A stretch of 64,000 nucleotides of DNA from Magicicada septendecula (GCA_034769895.1 CM068367.1:125463927-125527926), one strand, 5' to 3'. Numbered from the stretch's first letter, positions 1 to 12,814 are shown. Numbers and translations are program-made. Notes: a model not told the origin generated them from the sequence alone.

Positions 1-59
1 TCGCAACAAATAATAATAATACATTTTAGGTTAGTTGTCTCCAAGTCGCTTATATTAAT

Positions 60-338
60 ATAATAGATATTTACCATATATCCGTCGTGCGACTTCGTTT
101 TTCTCGTCTTATTTTGACGCGTTTCGGCAACGAATTGCCATCTTCAGAATCTTAATCACTCATATGAGATCGTTAAAAAATTAAAAACATTAAAATCATT
201 ACGGTAAAAGTGCACTTTTACGATATTGGAAACTCACAGACGCGAACATGAAAGTTTATGTTTCTCGAGTGGACTATATCGATCGACTGCTTTCGCGTGG
301 ACAATATCGATCAACTGATTCACTGTTTATATAGCCAC
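60..338 (+). repeat. Left arm of fold-back element
   Basis: Inverted match of 395-672. It runs from a TAATAGATATTTACC-like end to the TATATAGCCAC next to the loop. Confidence 0.85.
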
Positions 339-394
339 CAGTAAATGAAATGTCACAGTACATATGGGCTATATTAAGCTAAACAGGTTTATCA

Positions 395-672
395 GTGGCT
401 ATATAAACAGTGAATCAGTTGATCGATATTGTCCACGCGAAAGCAGTCGATCGATATAGTCCACTCGAGAAACATAAACTTTCATGTTCGCGTCTGTGAG
501 TTTCCAATATCGTAAAAGTGCACTTTTACCGTAATGATTTTAATGTTTTTAATTTTTTAACGATCTCATATGAGTGATTAAGATTCTGAAGATGGCAATT
601 CGTTGCCGAAACGCGTCAAAATAAGACGAGAAAAACGAAGTCGCACGACGGATATATGGTAAATATCTATTA
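395..672 (-). repeat. Right arm of fold-back element
   Basis: It begins GTGGCTATATAAACAG and ends GGTAAATATCTATTA, the reverse complement of the left arm over about 278 bases. Confidence 0.85.
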
Positions 673-982
673 TATATATATAATAATAATAACAATAAAA
701 TATAATATTCAAAGATCATAGGCTCCTACAAATAAATTCTCTTTCTTAATCTCTTCTGATTATTTCTCTATTATATTAATATACTGTTCTCCGCAGGTAA
801 AATTATCTTTTAAAATCATTCAATGTCAATAGCTATATTTATAAATTCATCATTACCTCCTTATGTAACACACTGTTTCCTTTTTTTTCCATTTATCGTT
901 TCCTTTTAGTATCAATTATATGACAGTATTTCTCCTCCTTAGTAATATCAATTGTTATTTGATTGTTCAATAATTTATTTAA

Positions 983-1225
983 TTAATTATGTCTTTTCCT
1001 TCTCTCCTTCTTTAAGTACGGGTAAGTTGGTAAATATACGTTGACTTGGCTATTGGAAATAAATTTATATTTTACATATATACTTTTGCCTTTGGTGGAA
1101 GGTGTCCTTCTCGTAATTTGTACTATCCCATTATTCCCTTTATTATGATTTTCAACTATATTATCCCTCTCTTCTAACAATTCCTCCCTAATATCTCTGA
1201 GATAATTATTTGTTCTCAATGTCAT
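983..1225 (-). CDS. Short conserved ORF downstream of gag, U1
   Basis: An 80-aa frame opening with ATG (MTLRTNN). It is strongly basic and Asn/Arg/Lys-rich, with a YLRDIREELLEERDN helix near the start and a Lys/Arg-rich tail. It lies about 90 bases beyond the gag stop in a different frame. It has no zinc knuckle, D[ST]G protease motif or RT motif. All eight units keep an open frame here, whereas most gag copies do not. It could be a remnant of a downstream gag-pro type frame or an independent small protein. Function unknown. Confidence 0.4.
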   Translation of the reverse strand: MTLRTNNYLRDIREELLEERDNIVENHNKGNNGIVQITRRTPSTKGKSIYVKYKFISNSQVNVYLPTYPYLKKERRKRHN

Positions 1226-1313
1226 TGTCCTGTCTTCGTCCTGTCTATTTTTTCGTCCAGTTACCCCATAATATGGATCAGTGAAGGGCTGTCTTCCTTT
1301 TTCACTGCCGCGT

Positions 1314-3268
1314 CTAGTTTAAATGAGCACCTGTCTCATTTGCCCAGTCTCCCAGAACATTGGGTTGCTGACTTGTTTGTGGTTCCTGTCTAACCTCTGG
1401 GTTACCACTAATAGGTCGGCTATTTGTTGTATTACTTTGGTTACCTTGCGTCTGCTGTGGGTAATACACGTAAGTCGGTAAATTGTGTTGGTATGGTTGT
1501 TGACTATTGGCCATCGTATAGTTTACCTGGGGTCTGTACTCCTGATTCCTTCTATCACCTCCCCCTTGATTGCCTCCGTTCCGATAATTATTTCCCTGAC
1601 TATAATTATTCCCTCTATAATTATTGCCGCGATAACTATTTCCTTGATTATAATTTCTATGGTAATTATTTTCGGGGTAATTATTTCGGTTTGGTCCCGG
1701 ATTGTTACGGTTATTCGGACCTTGATTATTATTATTTCGGCTATTTACTGGGGTGTTATTGTTCTGGTTGTTCGGGTTAAAATTATTACCATTTCCGCTT
1801 CCATTCCGATTTGGCCCGTTGTTACTATTATAATAGTCTACCTTACGACTGGGGGGTTGGTAGTCTTGAAATTTTCCTGCAGACTCGCAGTTCTCTAATA
1901 GCTTAGCTAGGTCAGTAATTTTACTAAGTTGCTGGCATAATTGGCATCTTAAATACCGTAGCTATAGTGTCCAGCTAACTGTCTCACCAAACATTCTTCC
2001 GGGATTGGCGGTATTAACTTTCGTGCCAAACATATCTTTCCCAGGAAATATGATGTTGGGGATTGTCCCTTCGACGCATCATATTTCCCATAAAATATGT
2101 CCATTCTCACTTTGTTTTGCGCTGTTTCTGACCAATATTTTTCTTTGAATTGGCGTTTGAATTCGTTCAAGTTTGTTATTTCGGGTCGTACCGCTATCCA
2201 CCAATTATCCCTCGTATTTCGGAATGTTTCGTCTAACATTTCCCTTATTCTATCCCATCTTGTTTCCCTATTCCTTTCGATGAACTCTTCCATCCTCTCC
2301 AAAAATTCCATAGGGTTCCGGCGATAATTTTGAAAGTTAATTACCTCCCTATTTTCGCTATGACACGTATAGGTATTCAATATCGGTGTGTCCCTCAGCG
2401 CTTCTAATCTCTCCTGCAGGTTTTTCTCCCTCTGGTCAATTTCCTGTATAATATTTCTATTAGTTTTTATCTGCTCGTTTAATCTATTTTCTATGTCATA
2501 CGTTTTTTGTATTCTCTCGCTAACGTCTTTCCGGACTTCTCTTACCTCCTGCATGATTTCGTCTTGGTTTTGCCTTACCTTATTATCGAGAGTTCGAACA
2601 TCTTGTTTCGTCTCTACGGTTCGTTCCTCTACAGTTTCAAAACGGGTATTATTTCCTTCCTGCAATCTTTCTAACTGTTTCACCATTGTCTCGACCCTCC
2701 TGTCACTGTCGACTTTACTATCATCGATTTTTTGGTTTACCGTCTCATAATTTGCACTAATTTCCTTTTTCAGGGACTCTATACTTTTTTTATTTTCCTC
2801 CTGAAATAGCTCCAGCTTTTTCCCATTGTCATTGACCTTATCGGTTATATACCCCCTTAAAGATTCTATTTTTTTTTTGTCCAAATCCTTATTATTATCC
2901 TCCTTACCTTCCTGTCTATTTCTATTATTATCCTCCTTCAGGGATTCTATATTTTTGTTATTTTCCTCCTTCAGGGATTCTGTATTTTTGTTCATTGTTT
3001 CTTCCGTTCTTTGGAACATCATCATTATTGCGTTCATGTCGACGCTCCCTGTTATTTTTTCTGGTTCGGGTTTCTCTGTTTGGTCTCCCATTTGTATGGG
3101 TCTTTCTCCCGCTTGTTCCTCTGATTCATCTCCTATTTGCATGGGTTTTTCCATTTCTAGTGTGGGCGGTTCTATTTCTATTTCCTCGACTTGGACTGCC
3201 TCCCCATCTTCCACACTTAATTCGGGTTCTACATTTTTCTTCACCTTCTTTCCTTTTGGTTGTGGCAT
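1314..3268 (-). pseudogene. gag-like gene, U1 (fossil, broken)
   Basis: Retroelement gag-like protein of the kind described in full for U7. The start MPQPKGKK, acidic N-terminus, coiled coil and gag domain (YWSETAQNKVRMD, LARKLIPPIPEE) are all recognisable, as are the Asn-rich tail and the terminal GDWANETGAHLN. The coiled coil has the long form, with an extra 11-residue repeat. The copy looks broken, with about one or two breaks, and is young judging by its similarity to the other units. Confidence 0.8.
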
Positions 3269-3388
3269 CTTGATTTGTTGATAGTTGCCGGGCTTGTACC
3301 TTTCCTTTCAAGCCTCACTAGTTGGGCTACCAATTTATAACGAAAAGATATTGTATGTGTTTCTGTTGTTTTGTGTTGTGATGTCGGG

Positions 3389-6300
3389 TGTTACACTCCG
3401 CGCACTTGTAATACTTACTAATTGCTGGTTCTCTGCGACGATGTTGTCCTGCAAACACAGCTTATGCTAATATGTGTATGTGGCCATCACTTGGATATTT
3501 GTTCCAAGAAATTATTATTATTAAAAATTGATTTTTTAGTTGTTAAATTAATTATATAAAAAAAATGTGAACAAGACAGTTTGAATTATAAATAACGTAT
3601 GTTTAATGATATTTCTTTTCATAAAAATCGTCTGAAGGACTAACACTCAAATTAAACAAAATTGCAGAGTTACAAACAAGTTATTGACAAGTTTTTTATT
3701 GATCATCGGCTGATAAAAATTTTATTGCTCAGTTGAATAGCATGAATTTAATGTATGAAAAAACTTTATACTCAGGACGTGACTCCTTTGAACTATCAAG
3801 ACAAATCAGTGGGATGCTTTACAAAAATTGTGTGATTTGAAGGTGTTTGACATGTGTAGTACAACTGTGTGACAAGGATACCAGGTAAAAATGATTTTAA
3901 CTTTTGAACAACTCACGTTCCGGTGGGTAAGTATTTCCTTCACTGGACACTGTTCTTGGGGATGATTCTAATCTTGCGCCTCTTCGTGTTTACGTTCCTC
4001 ACGCACTGGTAAATATTTATAAGTCGAATTACGGTTTTAAAACTCCGCACGATTGAAATAAACTTCGTACTGTTTCTATGCTTTGAATTCTGGCGGCGGC
4101 GAACAGCTGACTGCGTGGTTTCTCTATTCTGCCGTCTCAGCACTAGTTCCAAACTCAATGTAGAAGGCTCGTGTCAGTAAATTGTTTGGGAATTTTGTCA
4201 AAGTCGGTTTATCTTAGCAAATACCAGCAAAATTAATTTTCTCTATTAAAATCGGTCCTTTTCAGGGCCGCTGGATATCAGGCTGTGTGCGTTTCTATTA
4301 AATATGGCGTGTTGCTGCTCTATTCAACAACACGTTAGCGCTTAGCGTTATACTCCTTATATAGGTTAAGTCAGTCTTTTGTCATGTACGGGAAAAAGCC
4401 TTTCTGTGTTCTCGGGTTGAATTCTTGTTCTTCGACTTCGCCTTGGACGAGATGATCGGATTCGTAGGTGATGTGTCTCTTGTGGATTCAAAGCATAAAG
4501 TGTTTTTTGTATCAAATTTCGTCTTCCTTTTATACTCTGTAAGGGTCATTGTTTTAATTTTTAAACATGAACTTCCGGTATTTTTGAGTAAAATTTTCTT
4601 CTGGAACGTTCGAGAATATGCAAATAGAACATCATAGAACAAATTTGACTTCCATAGAAGCTTTAGAACAAAAACTTCTTATTCTTCATACTAAAGGATA
4701 TTACTGAAATTATTCTGGTATTTGTCAAACAATTTTACAGAACTACTTACAATCTGCATGCCATTATTATTTTTGGTTTCTCTGCTTTCAACTGAATAAA
4801 ATGATACCATACACCATTGGTTTTGAACAAATTAAATCTAATAAATTAACATAAAATACAATTCTATATTACCTTGTAGTGTTTGCACAAAATTATAATT
4901 TTCTAATTATTAAAATGTTATGAAGTTGCTTGGTTCTTGCTATAACATTAATACATAACATAATTATCTTTACATAACAAAATGAGCAAATATTAAAACA
5001 TATAACATATAAATAAGTTCGTTTTTGTGTAGGCATTACATATGGCCTAGGTTTTTTGTCACTGGTTTTTTATAATAATTTGTCTTTTTCGGTATTATAT
5101 ATGGGATTTTTTGGGTATTCACTTAGAGTTTGTTATATTGTTTATCTTTGGGAATACCTGGTGTATCCTAATACATTTTATTTTTATTGTAATATTACTT
5201 AGCATCTCACTGTTTTGCACAGATGAGTTATTTTCTTGGTGTGACAATTTTCACTTTTATATTTAAAAATTCTCTATGAATTAAGCTTGTCTTCAATTGA
5301 GCAAGTATGTTTCCATTGTACATTATAGGATTGTACCTTTTTCCTTTATTTTTGTCTAATATTCTACAATTATTCTGTCCAATATGACTATTTTTGTGAT
5401 TGTTTTTTGGCCTCAGCCTGGTACGGTATAGGTAAATAGTTTCATAACTTGACTGTTCAAGTGTTTTAGGTGGTCATATATATGAGTATAGTTACTTCAT
5501 ATTGTGTTTCATTTTTAGAATACAATTTTGTTGCATTTTGACAACATTAAATTCATAAATATTACAATTTTATATGTTCATCACATGTTTTCAGTTTAAC
5601 ACTGTTTTTGATTATTTTAATTGATTTCTAATCAATTTACAGCTTTCTCTATTTAAAATAATTTGTTTGTCTTTGTCTAATTGACATTTACATATAGTTT
5701 TTATATTAATTTTATAATAATTAATTTTCACATAAAATCTGAGTGATTGGTCTCAACTCCAAAACCTTGGGTTTTTGTCACAACATTTATATATTTTTTA
5801 TTTTAACTTACATCGTTTTTAATGATGTGTTCAAATCATTTAATACATTTATTTTATTTATATTATAGAGTATAATAATAGATCTTGTCCATTAATTCAC
5901 AATAAATAGTTTTTTTATACCCTATTCAGAGTTACATTTCTTAATATGTCATGACCTCATTTTGGACATTTCTGAGATTATCTGTTTCTCTTATAGTACA
6001 TTATCAATTTTACACTGTTCTTCACTTAAACAATATATGGGGTTTGAGTCTTGGTCATAGTCTTTGTCGTTTTTTCATGTTAATGATATTAATTATCGGA
6101 CAATATTACAAAATGTTTTGGATTACTTGGGTTCGATACTGTTCATCTCACTTTCCTCTTATGATAATTTGCTTTGCAATTAGTTTCCTTTATGGAACGT
6201 TCTGTGACGTTACATATGCCTGTCCGTTAAAATTGATAATTTGGGAAAAATCTTTCTTTAGTTTTGATGAAATTATCATTTCTATATTAACCTTTTATTA

Positions 6301-6805
6301 TCTTCCTTATATTTCATTCTTTTATCTTATAATTAGATTCCTGCACTACTCCTTTAATATATTAATCCATCTCATTATCCATGTCTCAATCTTTACCATA
6401 TCTCCTTTTCCTTTCCTTTACCTTGATGTTAATTATTTACTCTTTGATATAACTCCCTAACAATTCCCTAACTTTTATAGCGGGTTCGGAGTCAGAGGGG
6501 CCCCATTGGCAATCCAATCTCCGCCGTTCCCTAACTATAACCACTGAAATCAGAGGAAACACATCTCTGTCCAGAAAATATATAAGACGTACTTATAATT
6601 GCACTTTCGCAACAAATAATAATAACAATAAAATATAATATTCAAAGATCATAGGCTCCTACAAATAAATTCTCTTTCTTAATCTCTTCTGATTATTTCT
6701 CTATTATATTAATATACTGTTCTCCGCAGGTAAAATTATCTTTTAAAATCATTCAATGTCAATAGCTATATTTATAAATTCATCATTACCTCCTTATGTA
6801 ACACA
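3389..6805 (-). repeat. Candidate long LTR between U1 and U2 gag genes
   Basis: On the minus strand this 3,417-base segment starts TGTGTTAC and ends GTGTAACA. It is preceded by a purine tract (AAAAAAAAGGAAA, then CAG) of the kind that primes plus-strand synthesis. A minus-strand TATA box (TATATAAGG, 4355-4363) lies inside, with short possible leader sequence between it and gag. No clear tRNA-matching primer site follows the proposed end. A TTGGTAGCCCAAC stretch about 60 bases further on is an alternative anchor, so the edges are tentative. Confidence 0.45.
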
Positions 6806-6914
6806 CTGTTTCCTTTTTTTTCATTTATCATTTCCTTTTAGTATCAATTATATGACAGTATTTCTCCTCCTTAGTAATATCAATTGTTATTTGATTGTTC
6901 AATAATTTATTTAA

Positions 6915-7157
6915 TTAATTATGTCTTTTCCTTCTCTCCTTCTTTAAGTACGGGTAAGTTGGTAAATATACGTTGACTTGGCTATTGGAAATAAATTTAT
7001 ATTTTACATATATACTTTTGCCTTTGGTGGAAGGTGTCCTTCTCGTAATTTGTACTATCCCATTATTCCCTTTATTATGATTTTCAACTATATTATCCCT
7101 CTCTTCTAACAATTCCTCCCTAATATCTCTGAGATAATTATTTGTTCTCAATGTCAT
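6915..7157 (-). CDS. Short conserved ORF downstream of gag, U2
   Basis: An 80-aa frame identical in sequence to the one in U1 (MTLRTNN start, KKERRKRHN end). Function unknown. Confidence 0.4.
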   Translation of the reverse strand: MTLRTNNYLRDIREELLEERDNIVENHNKGNNGIVQITRRTPSTKGKSIYVKYKFISNSQVNVYLPTYPYLKKERRKRHN

Positions 7158-7245
7158 TGTCCTGTCTTCGTCCTGTCTATTTTTTCGTCCAGTTACCCCA
7201 TAATATGGATCAGTGAAGGGCTGTCTTCCTTTTTCACTGCCGCGT

Positions 7246-9168
7246 CTAGTTTAAATGAGCACCTGTCTCATTTGCCCAGTCTCCCAGAACATTGGGTTGC
7301 TGACTTGTTTGTGGTTCCTGTCTAACCTCTGGGTTACCACTAATAGGTCGGCTATTTGTTGTATTACTTTGGTTACCTTGCGTCTGCTGTGGGTAATACA
7401 CGTAAGTCGGTAAATTGTGTTGGTATGGTTGTTGACTATTGGCCATCGTATAGTTTACCTGGGGTCTGTACTCCTGATTCCTTCTATCACCTCCCCCTTG
7501 ATTGCCTCCGTTCCGATAATTATTTCCCTGACTATAATTATTCCCTCTATAATTATTGCCGCGATAACTATTTCCTTGATTATAATTTCTATGTTAATTA
7601 TTTTCGGGGTAATTATTTCGGTTTGGTCCCGGATTGTTACGGTTATTCGGACCTTGATTATTATTATTTCGGCTATTTACTGGGGTGTTATTGTTCTGGT
7701 TGTTCGGGTTAAAATTATTACCATTTCCGCTTCCATTCCGATTTGGCCCGTTGTTACTATTATAATAGTCTACCTTACGACTGGGGGGTTGGTAGTCTTG
7801 AAATTTTTCTGCAGACTCGCAGTTCTCTAATAGCTTAGCTAGGTCAGTAATTTTACTAAGTTGCTGGCATAATTGGGCATCTTTAATACCGTAGCTATAG
7901 TGTCCAGCTAACTGTCTCACCAAACATTCTTCCGGGATTGGCGGTATTAACTTTCGTGCCAAACATATCTTTCCCAGGAAATATGATGTTGGGGATTGTC
8001 CCTTCGACGCATCATATTTCCCATAAAATATGTCCATTCTCACTTTGTTTTGCGCTGTTTCTGACCAATATTTTTCTTTGAATTGGCGTTTGAATTCGTT
8101 CAAGTTTGTTATTTCGGGTCGTACCGCTATCCACCAATTATCCCTCGTATTTCGGAATGTTTCGTCTAACATTTCCCTTATTCTATCCCATCTTGTTTCC
8201 CTATTCCTTTCGATGAACTCTTCCATCCTCTCCAAAAATTCCATAGGGTTCCGGCATTAATTTTGGAAGTTAATTACCTCCCTATTTTCGCTATGACACG
8301 TATGGGTATTCAACATCGGTGTGTCCCTCAGCGCTTCTAATCTCTCCTGCAGGTTTTTCTCCCTCTGGTCAATTTCCTGTATAATATTTCTATTAGTTTT
8401 TATCTGCTCGTCTAATCTATTTTCTATGTCATACGTTTTTTGTATTCTCTCGCTAACGTCTTTCCGGACTTCTCCTACCTCCTGCATGATTTCGTCTTGG
8501 TTTTGCCTTACCTTATTATCGAGAGTTCGAACATCTTGTTTCGTCTCTACGGTTCGCTTCTCTATAGTTTCAAAACGGGTATTATTTCCTTCCTGCAATC
8601 TTTCTAACTGTTTCGCCATTGTCTCGACCCTCCTGTCACTGTCGACTTTACTATCATTGATTTTTTGGTTTACCGTCTCATAATTTGCACTAATTTCCTT
8701 TTTCAGGGACTCTATACTTTTTTTATTTTCCTCCTGAAATAGCTCCAGCTTTTTCCCATTGTCATTGACCTTATCGGTTATATACTCCCTTAAAGATTCT
8801 ATTTTTTTTTTGTCCAATTCCTTATTATTATCCTCCTTATTTTCCTGTCTATTTCTATTATTATCCTCCTTCAGGGATTCTGTATTTTTGTTCATTGTTT
8901 CTTCCGTTCTTTGGAACATCATCGTTATTGCGTTCATGTCGACGCTCCCTGTTATTTTTTCTGGTTCGGGTTTCTCTGTTTGGTCTCCCATTTGTATGGG
9001 TCTTTCTCCCGCTTGTTCCTCTGATTCATCTCCTGTTTGCATGGGTTTTTCCATTTCTAGTGTGGGCGGTTCTATTTCTATTTCCTCGACTTGGACTGCC
9101 TCCCCATCTTCCACACTTAATTCGGGTTCTACATTTTTCTTCACCTTCTTTCCTTTTGGTTGTGGCAT
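7246..9168 (-). pseudogene. gag-like gene, U2 (fossil, broken)
   Basis: The same gene as in the other units, with the short form of the coiled coil (one 11-residue repeat fewer). The gag domain and Asn-rich tail are recognisable. It looks broken, with about two breaks. U3 carries the same private differences, so the two share a recent common copy. Confidence 0.8.
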
Positions 9169-9288
9169 CTTGATTTGTTGATAGTTGCCGGGCTTGTACC
9201 TTTCCTTTCAAGCCTCACTAGTTGGGCTACCAATTTATAACGAAAAGATATTGTATGTGTTTCTGTTGTTTTGTGTTGTGATGTCGGG

Positions 9289-12200
9289 TGTTACACTCCG
9301 CGCACTTGTAATACTTACTAATTGCTGGTTCTCTGCGACGATGTTGTCCTGCAAACACAGCTTATGCTAATATGTGTATGTGGCCATCACTTGGATATTT
9401 GTTCCAAGAAATTATTATTATTAAAAATTGATTTTTTAGTTGTTAAATTAATTATATAAAAAAAATGTGAACAAGACAGTTTGAATTATAAATAACGTAT
9501 GTTTAATGATATTTCTTTTCATAAAAATCGTCTGAAGGACTAACACTCAAATTAAACAAAATTGCAGAGTTACAAACAAGTTATTGACAAGTTTTTTATT
9601 GATCATCGGCTGATAAAAATTTTATTGCTCAGTTGAATAGCATGAATTTAATGTATGAAAAAACTTTATACTCAGGACGTGACTCCTTTGAACTATCAAG
9701 ACAAATCAGTGGGATGCTTTACAAAAATTGTGTGATTTGAAGGTGTTTGACATGTGTAGTACAACTGTGTGACAAGGATACCAGGTAAAAATGATTTTAA
9801 CTTTTGAACAACTCACGTTCCGGTGGGTAAGTATTTCCTTCACTGGACACTGTTCTTGGGGATGATTCTAATCTTGCGCCTCTTCGTGTTTACGTTCCTC
9901 ACGCACTGGTAAATATTTATAAGTCGAATTACGGTTTTAAAACTCCGCACGATTGAAATAAACTTCGTACTGTTTCTATGCTTTGAATTCTGGCGGCGGC
10001 GAACAGCTGACTGCGTGGTTTCTCTATTCTGCCGTCTCAGCACTAGTTCCAAACTCAATGTAGAAGGCTCGTGTCAGTAAATTGTTTGGGAATTTTGTCA
10101 AAGTCGGTTTATCTTAGCAAATACCAGCAAAATTAATTTTCTCTATTAAAATCGGTCCTTTTCAGGGCCGCTGGATATCAGGCTGTGTGCGTTTCTATTA
10201 AATATGGCGTGTTGCTGCTCTATTCAACAACACGTTAGCGCTTAGCGTTATACTCCTTATATAGGTTAAGTCAGTCTTTTGTCATGTACGGGAAAAAGCC
10301 TTTCTGTGTTCTCGGGTTGAATTCTTGTTCTTCGACTTCGCCTTGGACGAGATGATCGGATTCGTAGGTGATGTGTCTCTTGTGGATTCAAAGCATAAAG
10401 TGTTTTTTGTATCAAATTTCGTCTTCCTTTTATACTCTGTAAGGGTCATTGTTTTAATTTTTAAACATGAACTTCCGGTATTTTTGAGTAAAATTTTCTT
10501 CTGGAACGTTCGAGAATATGCAAATAGAACATCATAGAACAAATTTGACTTCCATAGAAGCTTTAGAACAAAAACTTCTTATTCTTCATACTAAAGGATA
10601 TTACTGAAATTATTCTGGTATTTGTCAAACAATTTTACAGAACTACTTACAATCTGCATGCCATTATTATTTTTGGTTTCTCTGCTTTCAACTGAATAAA
10701 ATGATACCATACACCATTGGTTTTGAACAAATTAAATCTAATAAATTAACATAAAATACAATTCTATATTACCTTGTAGTGTTTGCACAAAATTATAATT
10801 TTCTAATTATTAAAATGTTATGAAGTTGCTTGGTTCTTGCTATAACATTAATACATAACATAATTATCTTTACATAACAAAATGAGCAAATATTAAAACA
10901 TATAACATATAAATAAGTTCGTTTTTGTGTAGGCATTACATATGGCCTAGGTTTTTTGTCACTGGTTTTTTATAATAATTTGTCTTTTTCGGTATTATAT
11001 ATGGGATTTTTTGGGTATTCACTTAGAGTTTGTTATATTGTTTATCTTTGGGAATACCTGGTGTATCCTAATACATTTTATTTTTATTGTAATATTACTT
11101 AGCATCTCACTGTTTTGCACAGATGAGTTATTTTCTTGGTGTGACAATTTTCACTTTTATATTTAAAAATTCTCTATGAATTAAGCTTGTCTTCAATTGA
11201 GCAAGTATGTTTCCATTGTACATTATAGGATTGTACCTTTTTCCTTTATTTTTGTCTAATATTCTACAATTATTCTGTCCAATATGACTATTTTTGTGAT
11301 TGTTTTTTGGCCTCAGCCTGGTACGGTATAGGTAAATAGTTTCATAACTTGACTGTTCAAGTGTTTTAGGTGGTCATATATATGAGTATAGTTACTTCAT
11401 ATTGTGTTTCATTTTTAGAATACAATTTTGTTGCATTTTGACAACATTAAATTCATAAATATTACAATTTTATATGTTCATCACATGTTTTCAGTTTAAC
11501 ACTGTTTTTGATTATTTTAATTGATTTCTAATCAATTTACAGCTTTCTCTATTTAAAATAATTTGTTTGTCTTTGTCTAATTGACATTTACATATAGTTT
11601 TTATATTAATTTTATAATAATTAATTTTCACATAAAATCTGAGTGATTGGTCTCAACTCCAAAACCTTGGGTTTTTGTCACAACATTTATATATTTTTTA
11701 TTTTAACTTACATCGTTTTTAATGATGTGTTCAAATCATTTAATACATTTATTTTATTTATATTATAGAGTATAATAATAGATCTTGTCCATTAATTCAC
11801 AATAAATAGTTTTTTTATACCCTATTCAGAGTTACATTTCTTAATATGTCATGACCTCATTTTGGACATTTCTGAGATTATCTGTTTCTCTTATAGTACA
11901 TTATCAATTTTACACTGTTCTTCACTTAAACAATATATGGGGTTTGAGTCTTGGTCATAGTCTTTGTCGTTTTTTCATGTTAATGATATTAATTATCGGA
12001 CAATATTACAAAATGTTTTGGATTACTTGGGTTCGATACTGTTCATCTCACTTTCCTCTTATGATAATTTGCTTTGCAATTAGTTTCCTTTATGGAACGT
12101 TCTGTGACGTTACATATGCCTGTCCGTTAAAATTGATAATTTGGGAAAAATCTTTCTTTAGTTTTGATGAAATTATCATTTCTATATTAACCTTTTATTA

Positions 12201-12705
12201 TCTTCCTTATATTTCATTCTTTTATCTTATAATTAGATTCCTGCACTACTCCTTTAATATATTAATCCATCTCATTATCCATGTCTCAATCTTTACCATA
12301 TCTCCTTTTCCTTTCCTTTACCTTGATGTTAATTATTTACTCTTTGATATAACTCCCTAACAATTCCCTAACTTTTATAGCGGGTTCGGAGTCAGAGGGG
12401 CCCCATTGGCAATCCAATCTCCGCCGTTCCCTAACTATAACCACTGAAATCAGAGGAAACACATCTCTGTCCAGAAAATATATAAGACGTACTTATAATT
12501 GCACTTTCGCAACAAATAATAATAACAATAAAATATAATATTCAAAGATCATAGGCTCCTACAAATAAATTCTCTTTCTTAATCTCTTCTGATTATTTCT
12601 CTATTATATTAATATACTGTTCTCCGCAGGTAAAATTATCTTTTAAAATCATTCAATGTCAATAGCTATATTTATAAATTCATCATTACCTCCTTATGTA
12701 ACACA
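9289..12705 (-). repeat. Candidate long LTR between U2 and U3 gag genes
   Basis: Same borders as the U1/U2 segment (TGTGTTAC...GTGTAACA on the minus strand) and the same length, 3,417 bases. The minus-strand TATA box is at 10255-10263. It appears identical to the 3389-6805 copy. Confidence 0.45.
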
Positions 12706-12814
12706 CTGTTTCCTTTTTTTTCATTTATCATTTCCTTTTAGTATCAATTATATGACAGTATTTCTCCTCCTTAGTAATATCAATTGTTATTTGATTGTTC
12801 AATAATTTATTTAA

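Larger units (their letters stand above)
20..683. mobile_element. Fold-back (long inverted repeat) DNA element inside U1
   Basis: The insertion interrupts sequence that is continuous in the other units. It is a near-perfect palindrome: arms at about 60-338 and 395-672 flank a roughly 56-bp loop, and each arm contains CGATCGACTGCTTTCGCGTG or its complement. The 9-bp word TAATAATAA occurs at 11-19 and again at 684-692, fitting a 9-bp target duplication. Element plus duplication accounts for the extra length of U1 to within one base. No ORF is present, so it is non-autonomous. A 9-bp duplication is known for Mutator-like and FB-type fold-back elements. The outer 40 bases on the left are not mirrored on the right. 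The duplication lies in a TAA-rich tract, so its exact edges are uncertain. Confidence 0.8.
1..6606 (-). mobile_element. Array unit U1
   Basis: Leftmost unit, 6,606 bp. It is longer than U2 because a 664-bp fold-back element sits at 20-683. Its right half (about 3,270-6,606) appears identical to the matching part of U2 at an offset of exactly 5,900 bases. Confidence 0.85.
6607..12506 (-). mobile_element. Array unit U2
   Basis: A 5,900-bp unit without secondary insertions, representative of the basic length. Its left half matches the left half of U3 almost base for base at the same 5,900-base offset. Its right half matches U1. Confidence 0.85.

Noticed and set aside
1424-1898. Plus-strand frames of 118 and 137 residues opposite the Asn-rich gag tail, repeated in every unit
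   Set aside because: They are the complement of the low-complexity tail (AAT/GGT-rich codons read backwards give Ile/Val/Tyr/Gly strings). There is no start context or domain, and they persist only because the gag does.
2388-3281. Plus-strand Ser/Leu/Phe-rich frames opposite the gag N-terminus and coiled coil
   Set aside because: Antisense shadows of Glu/Lys-rich codons; the hydrophobic composition is a mirror artefact.
3940-4642. Minus-strand frames of 72 and 86 residues in the leader and promoter region of each unit
   Set aside because: Basic, low-information sequences, one spanning the TATA box itself. Similarity between units is no higher than in clear non-coding DNA.
5951-6460. Plus-strand 169-residue hydrophobic frame, present in most units, looking like a membrane protein
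   Set aside because: Its Ile/Phe/Leu/Tyr richness is what T-rich DNA gives in any frame. There is no recognisable family. It lies in the LTR-like region in antisense to the element, and identical copies give no evidence of constraint.
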